Assembly: GCA_044869805.1 (NCBI GenBank)
Contig: JBIOXV010000055.1
Span: forward strand, 108,484 to 172,483
Reading direction: 5' to 3'
Source: CAWDVR01 sp044869805
GTDB taxonomy: Bacteria > Acidobacteriota > Thermoanaerobaculia > Multivoradales > SZUA-115
Length of the DNA stretch: 64,000 nt
The notes beneath the pieces are model-generated. The model saw only the letters and a list, made by a program, of their open reading frames with translations. It had not been told where the DNA came from and did no database searches. The position numbers and the translations under genes are program-made. The first letter of the stretch is position 1, and each line of letters begins with the position of its first letter. Shown piece by piece: positions 1-6,900 of the stretch.

Positions 1-7
1 TACTGAG

Positions 8-595
8 GTGGCGATCGCCGACGCGCTGCAGGCCACGCTCGCGGTCGTCCGAGTCTTCGAGCGACTCGAGATCCCTTATCTGCTCGGTGGCTCGCTCGCC
101 AGCTCCCTGCATGGCATCCCCCGATCGACCCAGGCCGCCGACCTGGTAGCCGACCTGGCGCCCCACCAGGTGGCGCCGCTCGTCTCGCGTCTCCGGCCGG
201 CCTTCTACGTCGACGACGAGCGGGCCTTAGAGGCGATCGAGCGGCGGTCGTCGTTCAACGTGATCCATCTGGCCACCATGACCAAGGTGGACATCTTCCT
301 GCTCAAGCCGGACCCGCTGTCGCGCCGCGAGATGGAGCGTCGCCAGCTCGTGACCCTTGCCTCGGAGCCCGGCACGACCCTGTGGGTAGCCAGCGCCGAG
401 GACATCATCCTCCAGAAGCTCTCGTGGTTCGCGCTCGGCGGAGGCGTCTCCGAACGCCAGTGGCAGGACGTGCTCGGGGTGCTCAAGGTACGGCGTGGCG
501 AACTGGACCTCGAGCAGTTGCGGCGCGAGTCGGACGAGGCAGGGCTCGGGGGACTGTTGCGGAAGGCGCTGGAGGAGGAAAGGCTCGAGAGCTGA
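8..595 (+). CDS. Nucleotidyltransferase-fold protein, degenerate active site
   Basis: A 195-residue protein starting at GTG right at the window edge. Residues 26-45 carry the GGS-x-x-S-x-H-G-I-P-R-x-T signature of small nucleotidyltransferase-fold proteins (MNT/AbiEii-like), and a later VDIF (about residue 96) fits the third carboxylate strand. The usual T-x-D-x-D metal-binding pair reads T-Q-A-A-D here, so the first catalytic aspartate is alanine. Activity is therefore doubtful; it may bind nucleotide without transferring it. A TGA lies at bases 4-6, possibly the end of an upstream partner gene, and in such pairs the partner is often a HEPN or antitoxin protein, but that cannot be seen here. 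The fold assignment is fairly good; the biological role is unknown. Confidence 0.7.
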   Translation: MAIADALQATLAVVRVFERLEIPYLLGGSLASSLHGIPRSTQAADLVADLAPHQVAPLVSRLRPAFYVDDERALEAIERRSSFNVIHLATMTKVDIFLLKPDPLSRREMERRQLVTLASEPGTTLWVASAEDIILQKLSWFALGGGVSERQWQDVLGVLKVRRGELDLEQLRRESDEAGLGGLLRKALEEERLES

Positions 596-599
596 GGCA

Positions 600-618
600 C
601 CGAGGCTCGTTGCCTCGG
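600..618 (+). terminator. Hairpin just after the first gene
   Basis: CCGAGGC, five-base loop, GCCTCGG: a perfect 7-bp stem five bases after the stop codon of the nucleotidyltransferase-like gene. No T-run follows, so it is a terminator-like hairpin rather than a classic intrinsic terminator. A second hairpin (CAGGGT / ACCCTG, 650-668) sits before the convergent gene's end, so the pair could serve both directions. Confidence 0.45.
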
Positions 619-671
619 ATCACGCGCCCGGCCCCAGAATTCTGGATCTCAGGGTTGGCCTGACCCTGGCC

Positions 672-1265
672 TCAGTCTCGCCGCATCCCCTCCAGCTCCG
701 CCAGCTCCCTCCTCGCCCTCCTGCCGAGCCAGGAGCCGATCAGGCCGTAGGCGGCAGAAAGGACCGCCAGCAGGCCGAAGCCGAGAAGGTAGGTCCCGAG
801 GCCGTCGCCTCCCAGGGCCTGCTTCTCGACCGCCCGCAGGTGGATCCAGGGCGTGAACAGCAGCCACTCGCCGGCGAGCACCCAGAAGCCGACGCGAAGA
901 GTCCACAGCCGGCGGCGGCAGCGCCGGATCGCCAGCTCGAGGAAGGCCTCGGTGGTAGGTTCCGCCGGCCGCCACAGGCCGCGCAGGCTGCCGATTTCCA
1001 TCGCGAGCGCGCCGGCGAAGAGCGCCGCGAAGCCGGCGAAGACCACCCAGTCCCAGCGGTTCGCCGCCCGGGAGGCCACCCACGCGAGTGCCACGAGGCC
1101 GCCGGCCGTCAGCAGCACCGCCGTCGCCGCCTGGCACGCCAGGCTCAGGGTGCGCCGCCGCACCCGCCGGCGAAGCTCCGCCGCATCGAGCTCCAGCGGC
1201 GCGCTCTCGACCTGCCAGTCCGCCTGCCAGCGCGCGATCTCGCCGTCGTTTTCAGCCATGGTCAC
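672..1265 (-). CDS. Four-helix membrane protein, putative anti-sigma partner
   Basis: A 197-residue protein with a short polar N-terminus (residues 1-35, acidic and tryptophan-containing) followed by about four predicted membrane helices (roughly 43-65, 72-93, 122-145 and 155-178) and a charged C-terminal tail. Its start overlaps the stop of the ECF sigma-factor gene by four bases, so the two are co-translated. Genes placed directly after an ECF sigma factor commonly encode a membrane anti-sigma factor; the short cytoplasmic N-terminus could be the sigma-binding segment. No zinc-binding ZAS motif (H-x3-C-x2-C) is visible, so the anti-sigma role is inferred from position only. Confidence 0.75.
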   Translation of the reverse strand: MTMAENDGEIARWQADWQVESAPLELDAAELRRRVRRRTLSLACQAATAVLLTAGGLVALAWVASRAANRWDWVVFAGFAALFAGALAMEIGSLRGLWRPAEPTTEAFLELAIRRCRRRLWTLRVGFWVLAGEWLLFTPWIHLRAVEKQALGGDGLGTYLLGFGLLAVLSAAYGLIGSWLGRRARRELAELEGMRRD

Positions 1266-1834
1266 GACCTCCTGTCCTCGCCGAGACGCTCCCGCAACGT
1301 CTTGCGGGCCCGCGTCAGCCGCACCGCGACGTTGCCCTCGGAGATGCCGATCACCTCGCCGATCTCGCGCTGCGAGAGGCCTTCGAGGGTCAGCGTCAGC
1401 ACCTGACGCAGGCCCAGCGGTAGGTCGCGAACCGCGTCCTGAAGGCTCGCCTGGCGCTGGCGGCGCTCGACGGCGGCCTCCGGGCTCGCCCCGCCGTCGG
1501 CGAGCTCTTCGACCGCCGCCAGATCCTCGGTCGCGGTGCTTCGCCGTGCGGCGGCGGCGATGCCGCGGTTGTGCGCGATGCGGAAGACGAAAGTGCGTTC
1601 CGACGCCTCGCCCCGGAACCGCGGCAACGCCGTCCAGATGGCGAGGCAGATGTCCTGGAACAGATCCTCGCGACGGCCGTGGTCGGCGGCGTAGGAAGCA
1701 GCCACCCGCCGCAGGGCCGCGCCTTCACGGGCTAGGAGGGTCTCGAAGCGGGCTGCCAGCTCGGCGCGCGACACGTCCCTCTCCACGGGCAGCGCCGGGC
1801 TATGGGCACCGGCCAGGGCCACCGTCTCCGGCAT
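1262..1834 (-). CDS. ECF sigma factor (sigma-70 family)
   Basis: A 190-residue extracytoplasmic-function sigma factor. Region 2 lies around residues 25-100, with the DLFQDICLAIW stretch and FVFRIAHNRG (the R-x-x-H-N helix that contacts the -10 element). Region 4 is at about 130-185, with LPLGLRQVLTL and the helix-turn-helix GLSQREIGEVIGISEGNVAVR. Region 3 is absent, as is typical. The gene sits last but one in an operon with a hydrolase and an ABC exporter, and overlaps the following membrane-protein gene, suggesting a signal at the membrane controls it. Its target promoters are unknown. Confidence 0.93.
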   Translation of the reverse strand: MPETVALAGAHSPALPVERDVSRAELAARFETLLAREGAALRRVAASYAADHGRREDLFQDICLAIWTALPRFRGEASERTFVFRIAHNRGIAAAARRSTATEDLAAVEELADGGASPEAAVERRQRQASLQDAVRDLPLGLRQVLTLTLEGLSQREIGEVIGISEGNVAVRLTRARKTLRERLGEDRRS

Positions 1835-1835
1835 C

Positions 1836-3005
1836 CTAGCGCCCGAGCACGACGCGCTCGAGGCCGAGCAGCCAGCCCGTCGCCGCCACGCAGGCGCCGC
1901 CGAGGGCCACCGTGGCGATCGCCAGGCCTGCCGCGTCCAGACCGAGCGGCTCGCCCCGCAGCACGCGGGAGGCGAGGATCTGGTGGCCGGCGAGCGGCAG
2001 CCACTCCATCCAGGCGGCGGGCTCGCGGCTGCCGAAGCTGAGGAAGAACCCTGGCAGCACGGGCACGAAGAGCAGCAGCGAGAGGTAGGTCTGGGCCTCC
2101 TTGAAGCTGCGGCAGAACAACGCGACGAGCATCTGCAGGGCGGGCGCCAGCAAGGCGAGCGGCAGCAGCAGGCCGAGCAGCGACAGCAGCTCGCCTCGGG
2201 TGAGCGCCAGCGGCAGGTCGAGGGCCTGCAGCTTCTCGGAGGCCAGCACCAGCCGCGAGGCGGCGAGGGTCAGCGCCACGCCGAGGGCCGCCAGCACGGC
2301 GGCTGCGAGCCACTTCCCCACCGCCAGGGCCGAGCGCGACACCGGGTGCACGAGCAGCGCCTCGAGCGAGCCGCGCTCGCGCTCTCCGGCCGTGGCGTCG
2401 ATCGCCAGGTTCATGGAGACCACGAAGGCCGCCATCAGCAGGAACATCGGCAGCATGCCGATCGCCACCGCCGCCCGCGCCGCCGGGGTCGCGAGGTCGA
2501 TCTCCTGCGAGCGCAGGGGCGCCGCCACCTCGGGGCTGACGCCCCGCGCCAGCAGCCGCAGCTCCGTTACCTCGCGCTCGTAGGAACGCAGTACCTGTTG
2601 CACGCGGCGCAGCCGCGCCGCGGAGCTCCTGCGGGAGGAGTCGTAGACCAGCTCCACCCTGGCGCCCTGGCCGGCGCGGAAGTCGGCGGCGTAGCCCTCG
2701 CCGAGCCGCAGCGCCAGCTCCACCTCCCCGCTGCGCACCGCACGTTCCGCGTCGGCCGGCGCCGGCGACAGGATCGCACCCTGGCGGGTGAGGAAGGCAG
2801 CGAGCGACGGCGCCTCCTCCAGGCCCGCCACGGCGAGCGGGAACGACCCGTGGTCGTCGCCCTGCCGGGCCACGGCAAGCAGCGCGAAGCCCAGCACCAG
2901 CGGCCCGAACAACGCATACAGGAAGGCGGCGACCAACGAGCGACGGTCACGGAGCCCGTCGGTGAGCTCCTTGGCGAAGACGACGAAAGTCGAGCGCGGT
3001 GTCAT
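1836..3005 (-). CDS. ABC-2 type exporter permease (NatB-like)
   Basis: A 389-residue membrane permease. One N-terminal helix (residues about 21-43) is followed by a long extracytoplasmic domain (about 45-200), then a block of five or so helices to the C-terminus, the layout of NatB/ABC-2 permeases such as those in Na+ or antibiotic export. The start at 3005 overlaps the ATPase gene's stop as ATGA, so this was chosen over an upstream in-frame start inside the ATPase gene. With the ATPase it should form a complete half-transporter pair. The substrate cannot be told from sequence. The stop is two bases from the ATG of the sigma-factor gene. Confidence 0.88.
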   Translation of the reverse strand: MTPRSTFVVFAKELTDGLRDRRSLVAAFLYALFGPLVLGFALLAVARQGDDHGSFPLAVAGLEEAPSLAAFLTRQGAILSPAPADAERAVRSGEVELALRLGEGYAADFRAGQGARVELVYDSSRRSSAARLRRVQQVLRSYEREVTELRLLARGVSPEVAAPLRSQEIDLATPAARAAVAIGMLPMFLLMAAFVVSMNLAIDATAGERERGSLEALLVHPVSRSALAVGKWLAAAVLAALGVALTLAASRLVLASEKLQALDLPLALTRGELLSLLGLLLPLALLAPALQMLVALFCRSFKEAQTYLSLLLFVPVLPGFFLSFGSREPAAWMEWLPLAGHQILASRVLRGEPLGLDAAGLAIATVALGGACVAATGWLLGLERVVLGR

Positions 3006-3733
3006 GCGAGTCCCTCCTCCTGGCCCACCAGGGCGACGAAGGCGCTCTCCAGATCGGGGCAGCCGGTACGGGTCAGGATCTCCGCCGGCGTGCCCTCGGC
3101 CGCCACGCGGCCGCGCGCCAGGATCACGATGCGATCGCACAGCTCGGCCACCTCCGACATGACGTGACTCGAAAACAGCACGCACTTGCCGGCCGTGGCC
3201 AACGCCCGCACCTCCCGCCGCACGGCGCGCGCGGCCACCACGTCGAGGCCGTTGGTCGGCTCGTCGAGCAGCACGTGCTGAGGGTCGTGCACCAGGGCCC
3301 GCGCCAGGGCGACCTTGCGCCGCTCGCCCTGCGAGAAGCCGGCGGCGCGCCGGTCGGCGATGCCCTGCATCGATAGGCGCTCGATCACCCGCTCGACCGC
3401 CGGCCCCAGCGCACCGCGGTCGAGCCCGTGCAGGCGCCCGGCGTACTCGAGGTGCTCGCGCGCGGTGAGCCGGACGTAGAGGCCGGCGGTGTCGGGCACC
3501 ACTCCCAGCCCGCGCCGGGCGACCGCCGGCTGCCGGGCGGCGTCGTGGCCGCCGATCGTGGGTCGGCCGCGGTCCGGCGCCAACAGGCCGCAGAGCATGC
3601 GCAGCGTGGTCGTCTTGCCGGCGCCGTTGGCGCCCAGCAGGCCGGTGACCTCGCCGTCCTCGGCCCCGAAGCTGACGCCGTCGACTGCGGTCACGGCGCC
3701 GAACCGCTTGTGGAGATCAGAGGCTTCGATCAT
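3002..3733 (-). CDS. ABC transporter ATPase (NatA-like)
   Basis: A 243-residue nucleotide-binding subunit. Walker A is GANGAGKT (residues 34-41), the signature is FSQGERRK (133-140), Walker B is HVLLDEP (153-159), and a switch histidine lies in FSSHVMSE near residue 190. The C-terminus (about 205-243) fits the short regulatory tail of ABC-2 exporters. It powers the permease encoded immediately after it, with an ATGA overlap. It follows the hydrolase gene by 16 bases in the same direction, so the operon probably begins upstream of the hydrolase. Confidence 0.95.
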   Translation of the reverse strand: MIEASDLHKRFGAVTAVDGVSFGAEDGEVTGLLGANGAGKTTTLRMLCGLLAPDRGRPTIGGHDAARQPAVARRGLGVVPDTAGLYVRLTAREHLEYAGRLHGLDRGALGPAVERVIERLSMQGIADRRAAGFSQGERRKVALARALVHDPQHVLLDEPTNGLDVVAARAVRREVRALATAGKCVLFSSHVMSEVAELCDRIVILARGRVAAEGTPAEILTRTGCPDLESAFVALVGQEEGLA

Positions 3734-3749
3734 GCGATGGGCTCCCTCC

Positions 3750-5234
3750 TCAAGGCGCCGTGCCGGTGGCGCCGAGCACGAACGGCGGTCGCTTCACGGA
3801 AGCCACGCACGAGGCGTCGAGGCCGTCCGCGCTGCCGCGCTCGATGAAGGTGGCGATCAGCTCCGGTACGCAGCCGGAGAAGGAGACGTTGTGCGCGGCG
3901 CCCGCCACCACCACGTGGCGCGGGTGGGAGAAGTGCCGGGCCATGACCTCGCCCCAGCGGGGCGGCGTGGCGGGGTCGAGCTCACCCGAGAGGATCAGCG
4001 CCGGGGGGCTCGCCGGCGGCGCGTCGAGCACCGACGGCGCGACCTCGCCACGCGGCCAGCCGGTGCACCAGCGCCGCCAGTCGTCGATCTCGGAGCGCCC
4101 GAGGAACGAGCCGACGCCGGCCGCGGCCACTTCCTCCTCGCTCAACCGGGGCAGGTCCTCGGTGCACAGCACCGAGAGGGTCTGCCCCAGGGCCATGGTG
4201 TCGACCGACCACGCCAGCCCCTGCTCCTGGAGGGCCAGGTAGGGCTCGAGGTTGCCGCCCGCCGCCTGATGTACCACGAACGGCACCAGGCTCTGGTGCG
4301 ACGGCGTGTAGAGGAAGACCCGCATCGCGCTGGCGAACGCCTGTCGGGTGACGGTCACCTGCCGCGCCTCGCCGGTCCGCGGGTGGCGCACCACCACCCG
4401 CGCCGGCTGCTCTTCGAGAGTCGAGAGGAGGGCCGCCAGCTCGTCGCCGAGCGCCGGGAACGCAGTGGCGCACGCCGGGTCGGCGGCGCAGTCGGCGAGC
4501 AGGCGGTCGAGCGCGCGCTGGCCGTCGGCCGGTGTCGAGAGCGGGAACTTCACTTCGAACGGGGCCGCGCCGTCGAGCACCACGCTGCGCAGCCGATCGC
4601 CGTACAGGCGGGCGTAGACCAGAGCCGCGCGCGTGCCGTAGGAGCCGCCCCAGAGGTTGATGCGCTGGTAACTGAGCGCAGCGCGCACCTGGTCGAGGTC
4701 CGCCATCGCCGGCTCGGAGGCGTAGTGGCGCACGTCGGCCTGCTGGCGCTCGAGGCAGGCGGCGACGTCGAGTGCGAACGAGCCGCTCGCTACCGCGGCC
4801 AGCGGGTCCGCGGGCCGCGGGCACTCGAGCGGCCCGGAGTCCCCAGTGCCGCGCAGGTCGACCAGCACCACATCGCGCCGGCGCCGCACCTCGCCGAAGA
4901 ACCGCTCGATCAGCCGTGCATAGGAGCGCGCACCCTGGCCCGGCCCGCCGGCAAGGAGGAACAGAGGGTCCGGTTCGGGCTCCCGGCGGCGGGCCGGCAG
5001 CACGGTGACGTGGATCGGGATCGTGCGGCCGCCCGCGTCACTGCGATCCTCCAGGACCTCGAGCACGCGGCAACGCACTTCCTCGGCAAGGCCCTCGAGG
5101 TGGCAGGGCGCGAGCGGCAACGCCGGCGCGGCCTGCGTTTCCGAGGCGTCCCCGGCGGCGAGGCTCGTGCAGTGTGCGAGGAGCAGGACGGGGGCGGCGA
5201 AGCGGCTGCGTTGAAAGGCCGAGGTGCGAGTCAT
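3750..5234 (-). CDS. Secreted alpha/beta hydrolase, proline iminopeptidase/TAP-like
   Basis: A 494-residue exported serine hydrolase. The ATG at 5234 is preceded by AAGGGAG at good spacing, so it was preferred to an earlier in-frame start. An N-terminal signal peptide (residues 1-28) precedes the catalytic domain. GGPGQG (96-101) is the oxyanion-hole motif of proline iminopeptidases, the nucleophile is in GGSYG (196-200, Ser198), the acid is in SGELDPATPP and the histidine in AGAAHNVSFSG near the C-terminus, matching the TAP-like C-terminal region of tripeptidyl aminopeptidases. It probably trims peptides from their N-terminus outside the cytoplasm. It is the first gene of the ABC-sigma operon. 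Confidence 0.88.
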   Translation of the reverse strand: MTRTSAFQRSRFAAPVLLLAHCTSLAAGDASETQAAPALPLAPCHLEGLAEEVRCRVLEVLEDRSDAGGRTIPIHVTVLPARRREPEPDPLFLLAGGPGQGARSYARLIERFFGEVRRRRDVVLVDLRGTGDSGPLECPRPADPLAAVASGSFALDVAACLERQQADVRHYASEPAMADLDQVRAALSYQRINLWGGSYGTRAALVYARLYGDRLRSVVLDGAAPFEVKFPLSTPADGQRALDRLLADCAADPACATAFPALGDELAALLSTLEEQPARVVVRHPRTGEARQVTVTRQAFASAMRVFLYTPSHQSLVPFVVHQAAGGNLEPYLALQEQGLAWSVDTMALGQTLSVLCTEDLPRLSEEEVAAAGVGSFLGRSEIDDWRRWCTGWPRGEVAPSVLDAPPASPPALILSGELDPATPPRWGEVMARHFSHPRHVVVAGAAHNVSFSGCVPELIATFIERGSADGLDASCVASVKRPPFVLGATGTAP

Positions 5235-5323
5235 GCCGGGCTCCCTTCCGAGCGGCGGCTTCTGCACCGCCTCTCGTTGGAGGTAGTCCCGGCCGAAGGG
5301 AGAACCTTACAAGTCTGTCCGCC

Positions 5324-5352
5324 TTGACGGCCGGGGACCGCGCCCGTAAGCT
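5324..5352 (+). promoter_or_regulatory. Candidate sigma-70-type promoter
   Basis: TTGACG (5324-5329), 17-base spacer, TAAGCT (5347-5352), ending 43 bases before the ATG of the coiled-coil gene at 5395. The -35 is near consensus while the -10 is weak. The divergent hydrolase gene begins 90 bases to the left. Confidence 0.45.
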
Positions 5353-5394
5353 GCCCGCTCCTTCGCTGACCGACCTCGCTGACCCGCCGCCGCA

Positions 5395-6108
5395 ATGGGA
5401 TTCGTCAAGCTCCTCGCCAAGATGAAGCTGGTGCAGGTGCACCCGGAGGACGTCGAGGACGCGCCTGCGGAGAGCGTGGTGCCCGAGCGGAGAACCGTGC
5501 CGAGCAAAGAAGCGGCGGCCGTCGAGGAGCTGCTCCGCGATGTGCCGCCGGCCACGCTCGACGAGGCGGCACTCGCCGCAGCGCCGCCGGCCGCGGCCGG
5601 CTTCCCCGATTTCCCCGCGATCTACAAGGCAGCCGGCATCGCCGAGCCGGCGCACGGCTACTCGGCGCTCAAGGTGCTCGAGATGCTGCAGTCGCCGGAG
5701 CTCGCGAGCCTCGATGCCAAGGCCAAGGCGGCGGCGCTCGCCGGCTTCCTCAAGATGAACCCGGCCGGCGCGGTGGCGATCGCCGACGTGCTGCAGGACG
5801 CCGTGCGCCGCGACCAGGCGCTCGACCAGTTCGAGGAGTTCCTGCACCGCAAGCTGGTCGAGAAGCTGGCGCAGCTCGACGCCGACAACGCCCGCCTGCA
5901 GCAGGAGATCGACGAGCTCGCGCGCCGCCACCAGGAGGCGATGGCCGCCAACCGCCAGGCCGCGGCCGCCGAGCGCGAGCGCTTCGCGGAGTTCCAGCGC
6001 CGCAAGCAGGGCGAGGAGCGGAGGCTGTTCGAGGCCGTGTCGCCGTTCGTCGAGTCGAACCCCGTCTCTGTGGCGCCGGATCCGGGCACCTCGCCGAACA
6101 CCGAATAG
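5395..6108 (+). CDS. Coiled-coil protein of unknown function
   Basis: A 237-residue cytosolic protein without a signal peptide or membrane helix. The first 80 residues are acidic and proline/alanine-rich. The middle (about 70-145) is a predicted helical domain with an SALKVLEMLQSPEL stretch. From about 150 to 215 heptad-like charged residues (DADNARLQQEIDELARR and later RKQGEERR) predict a coiled coil. The C-terminal 20 residues are disordered. No recognised family. There is no clear ribosome-binding site before the ATG; an internal ATG at 5422 is a possible alternative. It stands alone between a divergent hydrolase and an RTX-like gene. Confidence 0.7.
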   Translation: MGFVKLLAKMKLVQVHPEDVEDAPAESVVPERRTVPSKEAAAVEELLRDVPPATLDEAALAAAPPAAAGFPDFPAIYKAAGIAEPAHGYSALKVLEMLQSPELASLDAKAKAAALAGFLKMNPAGAVAIADVLQDAVRRDQALDQFEEFLHRKLVEKLAQLDADNARLQQEIDELARRHQEAMAANRQAAAAERERFAEFQRRKQGEERRLFEAVSPFVESNPVSVAPDPGTSPNTE

Positions 6109-6171
6109 GAGTCCTGATAGTCTGCGAGGCTTTTTCAGAGCTTGCGGATGCATGATCATATCTTTCGACTA

Positions 6172-6200
6172 TTGACAGTCGCCGGAAATGCACATAGCCT
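6172..6200 (+). promoter_or_regulatory. Candidate sigma-70 promoter for the RTX-like gene
   Basis: A perfect TTGACA (6172-6177), 17 bases, then TAGCCT (6195-6200), located 30 bases before the ATG at 6230 whose ribosome-binding site AAAGGAG is at 6217-6223. The local AT content is higher than in the surrounding coding DNA. Confidence 0.6.
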
Positions 6201-6229
6201 TCTGGAATGGTCAACGAAAGGAGAGTGCG

Positions 6230-6805
6230 ATGACTGCCAAGCCTTGTCGCTCCGCTTGCCTCTGGGCCTTCTGCTTCCTGGCCTTCGCCGCCACCGTCCC
6301 CGCCTCGGCGCAGTGCGATTTCCCGATCATCGACTGTGACTGCGACCAGACCATCAACGGCACCGTCAACGACGACACCCTCAACGGCTCCCCCACCCTC
6401 AACGACTGCATTTTCGGCTCGAGCGGCAACGACACGATCTTCGGCTTCGCGGGCGATGACTGCATCGATGGCGGCCCGGGCGACGACCCGAGCCTGAACG
6501 GCGGGGCGGACAACGACTTCATCTCCGGTGCCGACGGCAGCGACAGCGCCAACGGCGGCGACGGTGCCGACCTCCTGGACGGCCTGGCGGGCGTCGACTT
6601 CCTGAACGGCTTCACCGGCGCGGACACGATCTTCGGCTTCACCGGCGACGACACCCTCGATGGGAGCAACGGCAACGACGTCCTGTGCGGTGAGGACGAC
6701 GACGACAGCCTCATCGGCGGTCCGCACAACGTCGGCGGCGGGGACTACTGTGATGGCGGCCCCGGGTCCGACACCTTCGCGACCTGCGAGACCACTGTCA
6801 ACTAG
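6230..6805 (+). CDS. Secreted RTX-like repeat protein
   Basis: A 191-residue exported protein. The ATG at 6230 follows AAAGGAG by six bases, so the earlier in-frame ATG at 6188 (inside the promoter spacer) was rejected. A signal peptide ending at PASAQ (about residues 1-27) precedes about 150 residues of tandem aspartate/glycine nonapeptides, for example GSSGNDTIFG, GFTGDDTLDG and GSNGNDVLCG. These match the calcium-binding beta-roll (RTX) pattern GGxGxDxLx, but six or so cysteines and the Sec-type signal are unlike type I-secreted toxins. No catalytic domain is present. It could be a calcium-dependent surface or matrix protein. It precedes the large regulatory-repeat gene by 95 bases, across a possible hairpin at 6834-6859. 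Confidence 0.8.
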   Translation: MTAKPCRSACLWAFCFLAFAATVPASAQCDFPIIDCDCDQTINGTVNDDTLNGSPTLNDCIFGSSGNDTIFGFAGDDCIDGGPGDDPSLNGGADNDFISGADGSDSANGGDGADLLDGLAGVDFLNGFTGADTIFGFTGDDTLDGSNGNDVLCGEDDDDSLIGGPHNVGGGDYCDGGPGSDTFATCETTVN

Positions 6806-6833
6806 CACCTGTCTTGACCTGAACCGGTCCGAA

Positions 6834-6859
6834 AGCCGCCAGCGGCTGCCGCGGCGGCT
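6834..6859 (+). terminator. Hairpin between RTX-like and repeat-protein genes
   Basis: AGCCGCC, 12-base loop, GGCGGCT: a 7-bp perfect stem located 28 bases after the RTX-like gene's stop. There is no T-run, so termination is uncertain; it may instead attenuate readthrough into the next gene. Confidence 0.3.
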
Positions 6860-6900
6860 CTCGGGTTCCGGCAGAAGGCGCCGAACGAGGAACGGTCTAC

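Noticed and set aside
6188..6229. Earlier in-frame ATG for the RTX-like gene
   Set aside because: It lies within the promoter spacer and lacks a ribosome-binding site; the ATG at 6230 has AAAGGAG and begins the signal peptide.
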